The notes under the pieces are model-generated. The model ran no database searches. It saw only the letters and a program-made list of their open reading frames with translations, and was not told the origin of the DNA. DNA of 5,162 nt from Candidatus Saccharimonadota bacterium (GTDB taxonomy: Bacteria; Patescibacteriota; Saccharimonadia; Saccharimonadales; JACDBH01), in assembly GCA_020428565.1 (NCBI GenBank), contig JAGQMT010000047.1:1-5162 (forward strand). The letters run 5' to 3'. A program made the position numbers and the translations under genes. This document shows, one piece after another, positions 1-5,162 of the stretch (positions are counted from its first letter, which is position 1; each line of letters begins with the position of its first letter).

Positions 1-1081
1 TCGTTCGGAGGGTAGCCATAGTCAGCGAATTGTTTATGACGATGTGTTTAAGGGGCGGATGGAGGTTCCAGAGAACGATTTGGATGTACCGCTGATTAAA
101 TCAGATGAGTATCGGTTGCCTACTTATCATTTGGCACATGTAGTTGATGATTATTTGATGCAAATTACCAAGGTATTTCGTAGCGATGAGTGGTTGCCGT
201 CTACGGCTCTGCATATTGAGCTGTCACAGGCCCTAGGGCATCGGCCGTTTGTTTATGGTCATTTCGCACCAATTTCTATACTAGATAGTAACGGTGGTGG
301 TAAGCGCAAACTCTCTAAGCGCAAAGATGATCAGGCTGATGTGCAATATTGGATCAAAGCGGGGTATCCTATAGAGGCTGTCAAGGCTTATTTGCTTGGT
401 TTGGCAAACTCTAACTTTGAGGATTGGTACCGAGAGCATCCAGATAGTTCGGTAGAAGACTTCCCTGTTAGTATCAAAAAATTATCGGCGAGTCGCGCGC
501 CACTGCTTGATATGGCTAAGCTAGAAGATTATGCCAAGGATTACATTGCGCGGTTGCCTCAGGCAGAGTTCAATCAGGCGATTATAGACTGTGCTGACGG
601 TGAATTTTTGCAAGCGTTGCAGTCGGATATGGATTATACTAATCGGGTTTTGTCGATTGAGCGTGATGGACCAAAACCACGCAAAGATATTGCAATGTGG
701 AGCCAAGGTTTCGACCAGTATGGGTATTTTTTTGATGATATTTTTGCCAAGGATTTTCAGGCGCAAGGAGCCAGCGAGTTTTTGGCTGATTTTGATGCCG
801 AGACGTTGGCGTCTGCAAAGTTGGGCTTGCTGAGTACTTATGATTTGGCTGATGATCAACAGACTTGGTTTGATAAGCTAAAGGCTGTTGCTGAGCAAAA
901 TGGATTTGCCACGGACAACAAGGCTTACAAGTCTAATCCTGACGTTTTCAAGGGTAATGTGGCTGATTTTGCCCGGATTATCCGTGTGAGTTTGACGGGC
1001 AAAAACCGCACGCCTGACCTGTGGACAATTATGCGAGTTATGGGTGCTGACCGAGTATCTGCTAGACTCAAAACAGCTTAA
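1..1081 (+). CDS. gltX: Glutamyl-tRNA synthetase, C-terminal part (5' end outside window)
   Basis: Class I aminoacyl-tRNA synthetase that charges tRNA(Glu) with glutamate in the cytoplasm. The frame is open from base 2 with no stop before the window edge, so the N-terminal HIGH part of the Rossmann fold is missing; the GTG at 44 is internal. About 359 residues are visible; related enzymes run to roughly 550. Seen: the PTYHLAHVVDDYLMQIT block that precedes the tRNA-binding region, then FRSDEWLPST, then the KMSKS-type signature KLSKR at 308-322, then YPIEAVKAYLLGLANSNFEDW. The C-terminal helical anticodon-binding part holds WFDKL, KAYKSNPDVFKGNVADF and IRVSLTG....PDLW. RSDEW in place of the commoner RGEEH/RGDDH, and the NSNFEDW motif, match the clostridial-type GluRS subfamily as I remember it. 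Ends in TAA at 1079-1081. It converges on the next gene and no hairpin terminator is visible after it. Confidence 0.94.
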   Translation, partial: RSEGSHSQRIVYDDVFKGRMEVPENDLDVPLIKSDEYRLPTYHLAHVVDDYLMQITKVFRSDEWLPSTALHIELSQALGHRPFVYGHFAPISILDSNGGGKRKLSKRKDDQADVQYWIKAGYPIEAVKAYLLGLANSNFEDWYREHPDSSVEDFPVSIKKLSASRAPLLDMAKLEDYAKDYIARLPQAEFNQAIIDCADGEFLQALQSDMDYTNRVLSIERDGPKPRKDIAMWSQGFDQYGYFFDDIFAKDFQAQGASEFLADFDAETLASAKLGLLSTYDLADDQQTWFDKLKAVAEQNGFATDNKAYKSNPDVFKGNVADFARIIRVSLTGKNRTPDLWTIMRVMGADRVSARLKTA

Positions 1082-1083
1082 AT

Positions 1084-1113
1084 TTGACAAATACTGTTAA
1101 AGTGTGATATAAT
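1084..1113 (+). promoter_or_regulatory. Consensus sigma70-type promoter, directed antisense into the 1143-2270 gene
   Basis: A perfect TTGACA -35 (1084-1089) and a perfect TATAAT -10 (1108-1113) are separated by 18 bp. TGA directly before the -10 (1105-1107) makes it an extended -10 element. Predicted transcription start is near 1120. The -35 sits inside an 11-bp palindrome, ATTTGACAAAT (1082-1092). It starts only 3 bp after the gltX stop and points into the 3' end of an oppositely oriented gene; the next + strand gene begins 1.4 kb away. The sequence match is directly visible. Whether it is active, and what it serves, is unknown: antisense RNA, a very short gene, or a remnant of a lost gene. 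Confidence 0.7.
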
Positions 1114-1142
1114 AAAAAGATAAGGTGTTGATGCTCTACGTC

Positions 1143-2270
1143 TTACATCGAGCTGGCGATTTTTAGCAGTTGGTCAGAGTTTAGCTCTGAGTCACCTGCG
1201 ATGTCATACCAGACTCCACCGTCGACCCATGTGGCATTGTTGTCGCCGTACAGGTAGATTGTCCTACCCTTGTTTTCGTAGGTTTGGACTTGGCTGGTTT
1301 TGGTTGAGACGTAGCTACTTAGTAGTGCGTCGCTGTTCCAGGTGGTCTCCTTCTGAGTGATGGTGAAGTTGCGTTCATCGCTATTGGAGGCGAATTTGAC
1401 GGTAACTTGACCAGGGTCATATTGGATTTGATGGCTTAGTGTGAAGCCCGAAGGTTGGTATGATGGCAAACTCGCATTGATGCCAGCTTTGGCTGTAGCA
1501 TATTTCATAGATAGGTTGGCGATATTTTGATAGCCATAAAATCCAACTAGTAGTAATAAGGCCAATGCACCCGCGCCGTAACTGAGAGCCTTCTTTTTGA
1601 AAGGGCTGAGCGAGCTGGTTTTGCGCTGTTTTTTGCTTTTGGCAAGCGGTTGGTTGTGTGATTGGGCATTGCGTAAGCCCTGTTCTAAGACTGCACTGAG
1701 TTGGTTTTGGTGAATTGGCTTAGCTACGGCCTGGGCGGGTTTAGCTGTGCGTCTTGCGGTTGGTCGTTTGGGCATGGCTGGGGCTGGTTGTACTGGTAGA
1801 TTAGCTACTTTGACTGGTTGATGGGCGGGTTTTGATTTGGCTACAGGCGACAAAGTGTTGGTAAATTTTGATACTAGTGGGCTTTTTTTGGCGGTCGCTG
1901 CTCTGCTCTGCCTAGCTATATCTAAGCCGATTCTTGGTACGGTCATTGGGGATGAATGCTGGGATACTATATTCGTTATGGGTGATTCTACGGGTTTTGA
2001 TTTGTGCTGAATCGCTGGTGCTTTGGTGGGTCGTTTGACGGCTTTGCGCATCAGGGTTTGACTTCTGGAAGTTGTCCGACGGTTGATATTGTTGGCTATG
2101 CTTGGAGAACGTGAAATATCACTCATGTTAGGTTTAGCTTGTGTAGTCTTGGGTGATACCCTAGGGCTTGAATGGTTAGGTGTTATTGACTTATTAATCA
2201 CCTTTCCAGTCTTGGTGTCGTACAGCTTGCCATTAATCTCTACTGTAGTTGAGTGTTTGGATTTGATCAC
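1143..2270 (-). CDS. Single-pass membrane protein with basic disordered tail and DUF4367-like outer domain
   Basis: 375 residues. The start is GTG at 2270; the codon just before it is an in-frame TAA and the next Met is residue 49, so GTG is the only start that keeps the N-terminal motif. A GGGG stretch (2276-2279) lies 5 nt upstream as a weak ribosome-binding site. Residues 10-25 (VEINGKLYDTKTGKVI) look like a short beta-hairpin. Residues 26-225 are Pro/Ser/Thr/Ala-rich, have about 37 Lys/Arg against 4 Asp/Glu and only two aromatics (F136, F224), and are almost certainly disordered and cytoplasmic. A membrane span lies at about 229-249 after KKK. Residues 266-375 form a small folded domain (SLPSYQPSGFTL, VKFAS, FTITQKE, TIYLYGDNNATWVDGGVWYDI, LNSDQLLKIASSM) resembling DUF4367 and RsiV/RseB-like sensor domains of Firmicutes. 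The topology is inferred and the function unknown. An envelope sensor or a tether linking cytoplasm to envelope are both possible. Confidence 0.88.
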   Translation of the reverse strand: MIKSKHSTTVEINGKLYDTKTGKVINKSITPNHSSPRVSPKTTQAKPNMSDISRSPSIANNINRRTTSRSQTLMRKAVKRPTKAPAIQHKSKPVESPITNIVSQHSSPMTVPRIGLDIARQSRAATAKKSPLVSKFTNTLSPVAKSKPAHQPVKVANLPVQPAPAMPKRPTARRTAKPAQAVAKPIHQNQLSAVLEQGLRNAQSHNQPLAKSKKQRKTSSLSPFKKKALSYGAGALALLLLVGFYGYQNIANLSMKYATAKAGINASLPSYQPSGFTLSHQIQYDPGQVTVKFASNSDERNFTITQKETTWNSDALLSSYVSTKTSQVQTYENKGRTIYLYGDNNATWVDGGVWYDIAGDSELNSDQLLKIASSM

Positions 2271-2347
2271 TTATACCCCGTTGATTAGTTCTTTGTAATT
2301 TATGCCCTATTAGGGACATTTGAAGGTCAAATAAATAGTTTTAAGCC

Positions 2348-2374
2348 TAACGCTTATGTACTATCTTAACGCTT
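2348..2374. repeat. Pair of 8-bp direct repeats TAACGCTT, operator-like
   Basis: Identical copies at 2348-2355 and 2367-2374, start to start 19 bp, close to two helical turns. On the minus strand (AAGCGTTA) one copy overlaps the candidate -10 and the other lies at the predicted start of transcription. The placement suggests a regulator-binding site, but an 8-bp match can arise by chance in AT-rich sequence. Confidence 0.4.
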
Positions 2375-2392
2375 TTGCTATAAGGTTTGCAA
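2363..2392 (-). promoter_or_regulatory. Candidate promoter of the DUF4367-like gene
   Basis: Read on the minus strand: -35 TTGCAA (2392-2387), an 18-bp spacer, and -10 TAAGAT (2368-2363). Each box differs from consensus at two positions. This would give a leader of about 85 nt. It is the best-spaced pair I found on this strand; TTGACC nearer the gene lacks a good -10 at proper spacing. Confidence 0.35.
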
Positions 2393-2484
2393 GTGAATTT
2401 CAGTAAAATCTCAATATGTTTATTGTATAGTTGACTTTCGCTTGCCGAGTTTTGGTTGGTGGGGTGTAGCTTGAGCGCATTTTA

Positions 2485-2493
2485 TGGTATAAA
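2485..2493 (+). promoter_or_regulatory. Candidate extended -10 promoter of the PEGA gene
   Basis: TGG followed by TATAAA (2488-2493) forms an extended -10 about 48 nt before the ATG, with predicted start near 2500 and a leader of about 40 nt. No good -35 sits at 16-18 bp upstream. An alternative pairing is TTGAGC (2471-2476) with TATATG (2494-2499) at 17 bp. Either would serve only the PEGA gene. Confidence 0.4.
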
Positions 2494-2541
2494 TATATGT
2501 GATAGATGATAAATATAAATAGACGATTGAGTTAAGACTAT

Positions 2542-4026
2542 ATGCAAATGGATTTTTTGGACCCACGAAGAAAGAAAGCTCATAAACAGAGATTGTTTCT
2601 AGGGTATTTTTTGATGTCTATAGCGATTCTCTTGGGGACAGTGTTGGTGATGCATCTGGCTTTTGGGTTTGATGTTGACCGTAAGACTGGTGAATTGGTC
2701 CAAAACGGTACGCTTTATGTAGACTCGAAGCCAAAAGGCGCAAAGGTGTTTATTAACAATATAGAACAGCGAGGGCGTACGGACACGAGGTTGGTTCTGC
2801 CGGCTGGGGCGTATGCTCTGCGTATTGAGGCATCTGGCTACAGAAATTGGGAAAAGACAATTGACCTAGATGGCGGTGAGATAGAAAGAATAACTTATCC
2901 ATATCTTGTCCCCAATGAGTTTGTGACGACTGATGTTGTAACCTATGCTTCTCAGCCAGTTATATCGACGCAGAGTCCTGATAGGCGATGGTTATTGACT
3001 ATGAGTGCGTATATGGATTTGACATTTGATGTTGTGGATCTGAGTGATGTTAAAAAGGCGCCTACTCAGCTGGTTGTGCCTACAAGCTTGTTTGTGGGTG
3101 GTTTTGGCGCTAATGATACACTTGAGGTGGTCGAGTGGTCTACTAATAATAGAAATATATTGATGAAGTGGATTGGTCAGGATCAAACGAGGTTTATAGT
3201 ACTAGACCGAGAGGATCCTGCCCAAAGTATTGATATCAATACGGTTTTTGGTATTAGTCCTGTGGTGGTTAGTCTCAAGAATAAGCGGTCGGATCAATTC
3301 TATTATATGGAGGCGGTGCCTGGAGTGCTGAGAGTAGCGAATAGCAAAAACAAGACGATATCGGCGCCAATCTTGGAACAGGTCATTGATTATAAGACCT
3401 ATGGTGATGATATTGTGTTGTTTGCGACCAAAAAAGACGTTGATGCAGGGCGTGCGAAGTATGTGATATACGATGGTAGTCAGGCTTATGATCTCAAGAA
3501 CGTTGCCGAGTCTGATTATTATCCGATGGATGTATCCAAATATGATAACGAGTGGTATTACGTAATTGGCGCACGGTACGAGGGTAATACCTTTGTCTAC
3601 AAAAATCCCCTAAAATATCTCAAGAGTGATACTCATGAATCTGTAAATGTTGAGGCAATTATTCGGTTGGCGAATCCTAGGTATATTTCGTTTTCTGCCA
3701 ATACTCAGTTTATTGGTGTGCAAGGTGGTAGCGAGATTATGTCCTTTGATTTAGAGAAGGAACATTATTATAGGGTCAAACTCAAGGTTGGCGTACCGGA
3801 GGATTATCAGGTTCGATGGATGGATGGGCGTCGGTATGTTTATAGTGTGGCTGGGCAGTCTTATATTCTTGATTATGATGGTTCAAATGAACAGACTTTG
3901 GTGAGTTCTGACTATGAGGCGGGGCCGTTCTTTGACCGTGATTATGATAATGTCTTTACGATCGAAGATTCTAAGTCAACAGCTGGTCAAAAGGCCTTGA
4001 CGATGACAGTCATCGATAATAGCTAG
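2542..4026 (+). CDS. Membrane-anchored PEGA-domain protein with beta-propeller-like outer part
   Basis: 494 residues. An in-frame TAA at 2533-2535 rules out any earlier start. The ATGs at 2542 and 2548 (MQM) are both possible, and neither has a strong ribosome-binding site. Residues 1-16 are a basic cytoplasmic tail (DFLDPRRKKAHKQR), followed by a membrane span at about 17-42. Residues 57-122 form a PEGA domain, a small beta-sandwich common on surface proteins: GTLYVDSKPKGAKVFI, then LPAGAYALRIEASGY and the W-containing final strands. From about 125 to 490 the chain is beta-rich with propeller-like strand signatures (STQSPDRRWLLTM, STNNRNILMKW, YILDYDGSNEQTLV, FDRDYDNVFTI), resembling TolB/WD40-type folds. 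There is no catalytic motif and no sorting signal. The outer location is inferred from the signal-anchor and positive-inside rule. The exact role is unknown; binding to cell wall or partner proteins is likely. It ends in TAG 37 bp before the converging sortase stop. Confidence 0.9.
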   Translation: MQMDFLDPRRKKAHKQRLFLGYFLMSIAILLGTVLVMHLAFGFDVDRKTGELVQNGTLYVDSKPKGAKVFINNIEQRGRTDTRLVLPAGAYALRIEASGYRNWEKTIDLDGGEIERITYPYLVPNEFVTTDVVTYASQPVISTQSPDRRWLLTMSAYMDLTFDVVDLSDVKKAPTQLVVPTSLFVGGFGANDTLEVVEWSTNNRNILMKWIGQDQTRFIVLDREDPAQSIDINTVFGISPVVVSLKNKRSDQFYYMEAVPGVLRVANSKNKTISAPILEQVIDYKTYGDDIVLFATKKDVDAGRAKYVIYDGSQAYDLKNVAESDYYPMDVSKYDNEWYYVIGARYEGNTFVYKNPLKYLKSDTHESVNVEAIIRLANPRYISFSANTQFIGVQGGSEIMSFDLEKEHYYRVKLKVGVPEDYQVRWMDGRRYVYSVAGQSYILDYDGSNEQTLVSSDYEAGPFFDRDYDNVFTIEDSKSTAGQKALTMTVIDNS

Positions 4027-4035
4027 GGCGATAAA

Positions 4036-4068
4036 TAGATTTGGCTAGATTGGGTAGATTTGGCTAGA
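4036..4068. repeat. Short tandem repeat, about 10-bp unit, overlapping the sortase stop codon
   Basis: Units TAGATTTGGC (4036-4045), TAGATTGGG (4046-4054), TAGATTTGGC (4055-4064) and a partial TAGA (4065-4068). The outer part forms an exact 14-bp direct repeat, TAGATTTGGCTAGA, at 4036-4049 and 4055-4068. It fills most of the 37-bp gap between the converging PEGA and sortase genes and includes the sortase stop (CTA at 4064-4066). No hairpin is visible, so it does not look like an intrinsic terminator. Confidence 0.75.
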
Positions 4069-5162
4069 AGATCCAGTTCCACATGCGTGACCAGAGTGAC
4101 TGTGGGTTGCCTGCAAGGGTTTCTGGAGTTTCTTGGATGCTAGGTGCGGTGCTGGCTAGGTTGTTTGTTGGGTCGGGGCTGATTTGTTCACCCCACACGA
4201 CTAGTCGATTCAAGGTCGTGCCGGGTGGGTCACATGTGATGAGGGCCATAGTGCTTTCTTTGCCAGGTACGGCATTTAGCACGCTGACATTACTTGGTGT
4301 GACGACTTCTTTTTTGAATATTTTGTAGACGTAGCGTACGCCGTCTTTTTCTATATAAAATGTATCGTTTTCTTCGAGTCGGCTAAGGAGTACAAATGCG
4401 AATTTGTATTTGCCTTTGTTGAGGATATTGTTGCTCGAATGACCAAAGATCGCGCCGTTGCCCTTTTCTCCTGGATTGGCGGTGGTGACGTAGTGGACTA
4501 CACCGCGTTCGAGGCCCTCTTGGACGTCGGCTTCTTCGACGGTTTTTACATCATAGACTACGGGTAATTCTACGTTAATTTTGGGGATGATTAGCTTTGG
4601 GTCGCTACCGACAGCTCCTGTGATGCCATTGGATATGAGTGGTGTCGAGCTGACGTTTTTGCTTGGCGTGATAAATGGAGCTATGAATCGTTCGTTGAAG
4701 AAGCCAAATAATAACAAACACACTGTGAAAGCACCTACGCCTAACCCAAATAGCAAAGATTTTAGGTGTTGTTGGCGTGATAATTTGCCTCTGGTGTCTA
4801 CTTTTGAGATGATTTTTTGCTTGAGGTCGGCTACGCTTTGGGGCTTGGTATTGCTAGGATTATTGGGATTGATAAATCCTTGATGTGTCACACTGCCTTG
4901 GTTGACTGGATGGCTTGGTTGTTGGCTAGGTATGTGTCCGGCGTATGGCTTGCCATTGCCTTGGGCGCTGTAGAACTCGTTCCAGACCTCGTGTTTTTCT
5001 TTGTCTGGTAATTTCTCGTAGTATTGATGCCACTCTGTCTGTATGTCGGCAAATGATTTGCCAGATGTGGCTAAGCTGGCCATGAACTTCTGATGTTTAC
5101 TACGTTCGGCTGGCTCTTCTTGGATGCTTTCTATGGCTTCTGATACGACATCGGGTTCATTG
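4064..5162 (-). CDS. Sortase, class D/E-like, with long cytoplasmic extension (5' end outside window)
   Basis: Cysteine transpeptidase that cleaves a sorting signal and joins proteins to the cell surface or to each other. The frame stays open from the ATG at 5083 to the window edge (another 26 codons, including QEEPAERSKHQKF), so 5083 is probably internal and the gene is 5'-truncated here. Counting from that Met: residues 8-40 are a charged helix (EWHQYYEKLPDKEKHEVW), then a Pro/Asn/Gln-rich linker, a membrane span at about 108-129, and the sortase domain from about 163 (LIIPKINVELPVVY). Catalytic His215 lies in FGHSS, Cys284 in LITCDPPGT and Arg293 in LNRLVVWGEQ; I checked all three codons. 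Class is uncertain: the ITCDPPG context fits D or E better than A or B. After the domain a 37-residue tail ends Trp-rich (LWSRMWNWIF). No substrate gene is adjacent. Confidence 0.93.
   Translation of the reverse strand, partial: NEPDVVSEAIESIQEEPAERSKHQKFMASLATSGKSFADIQTEWHQYYEKLPDKEKHEVWNEFYSAQGNGKPYAGHIPSQQPSHPVNQGSVTHQGFINPNNPSNTKPQSVADLKQKIISKVDTRGKLSRQQHLKSLLFGLGVGAFTVCLLLFGFFNERFIAPFITPSKNVSSTPLISNGITGAVGSDPKLIIPKINVELPVVYDVKTVEEADVQEGLERGVVHYVTTANPGEKGNGAIFGHSSNNILNKGKYKFAFVLLSRLEENDTFYIEKDGVRYVYKIFKKEVVTPSNVSVLNAVPGKESTMALITCDPPGTTLNRLVVWGEQISPDPTNNLASTAPSIQETPETLAGNPQSLWSRMWNWIF

Larger units (their letters stand above)
2271..2541. other. Divergent intergenic region between the DUF4367-like and PEGA genes
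   Basis: 271 bp between two outward-facing start codons, AT-rich near the PEGA start, with no convincing ORF or RNA gene. It holds candidate promoters on both strands, two TAACGCTT direct repeats, a small hairpin TAAGC-CTAAC-GCTTA (2342-2356) and the palindrome CCCTATTAGGG (2305-2315), which would fall in the 5' leader of the minus-strand gene. As the only regulatory space for both genes, it could allow shared control. Confidence 0.75.

Noticed and set aside
521..859. Minus-strand ORF of 112 codons within gltX
   Set aside because: Lies wholly inside the well-conserved gltX coding region in another frame, with no recognisable family, promoter or ribosome-binding site.
1111..1150. Possible intrinsic terminator of the DUF4367-like gene (minus strand: TAAG...CTTA followed by a T-rich run)
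   Set aside because: The stem is only 4 A/T-rich pairs with a loop of about 17 nt; the T-run is largely the complement of the plus-strand -10 region.
1174..1190. Hairpin TCAGAG-TTTAG-CTCTGA
   Set aside because: Good 6-bp stem, but inside the coding sequence of the DUF4367-like protein and not followed by a T-run on either strand.
2401..2470. TTGACT (2431-2436) as the -35 of a PEGA promoter
   Set aside because: The sequence 16-18 bp downstream is G/T-rich with no -10-like hexamer.
4581..5011. Two plus-strand ORFs antisense to the sortase gene
   Set aside because: Overlap a sortase with intact catalytic residues; their hydrophobic composition is the expected mirror of its sequence.
4067..5162. 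LPxTG-type sorting signal in the window proteins (checked the C-termini of all genes, including LAGNP in the sortase tail)
   Set aside because: No protein here has the motif followed by a hydrophobic span and a basic end; LAGNP is followed by a Trp-rich tail, not a membrane anchor.
1..5162. Recoded UGA (Gly), as in some other CPR lineages
   Set aside because: All four genes are open under the standard code, contain no in-frame UGA and use ordinary GGN glycine codons; four stops without UGA is too few to infer recoding.

Overview
The window looks like a piece of a Candidatus Saccharibacteria (TM7, Patescibacteria/CPR) chromosome. This rests on recognising protein styles, not on a database search. 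The PEGA protein opens with a basic FLDPRRKK-type tail. The sortase carries a long cytoplasmic extension. A third membrane protein has a short N-terminal VEINGKLYD-type element followed by a long basic disordered tail. Base composition is moderate, and the standard genetic code keeps every gene open. The four stops used are TAA, TAA, TAG and TAG.

Layout: four protein genes alternate strictly in strand (+, -, +, -). (1) 1-1081, +: the 3' two-thirds of gltX (glutamyl-tRNA synthetase), entering from the left edge. (2) 1082-1142: a short gap between converging genes that nevertheless holds a textbook sigma70-type promoter on the + strand, pointing into the 3' end of the next, oppositely oriented gene. 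(3) 1143-2270, -: a single-pass membrane protein with a very basic, disordered cytoplasmic half and a small outer domain resembling DUF4367. (4) 2271-2541: a divergent intergenic region with candidate promoters for both flanking genes, an 8-bp direct repeat and a small palindrome. (5) 2542-4026, +: a membrane-anchored PEGA-domain protein with a beta-propeller-like outer part. (6) 4027-4063: a tight convergent gap with a roughly 10-bp tandem repeat that runs over the next stop codon. (7) 4064-5162, -: a sortase with all three catalytic residues; its reading frame is still open at the right edge, so its 5' end is missing.

How the genes relate: apart from gltX, all three genes encode single-span membrane proteins with a cytoplasmic N-terminal tail and an external domain, so the window reads as a cell-envelope block beside a housekeeping gene. 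No two adjacent genes share a strand, so none form an operon here. No sorting-signal protein is present, so the sortase substrate must be encoded elsewhere. I found no RNA gene, CRISPR array, transposase or attachment site. The least explained signals are the consensus promoter at 1084-1113 that faces antisense, and the extreme charge bias of the 1143-2270 protein.
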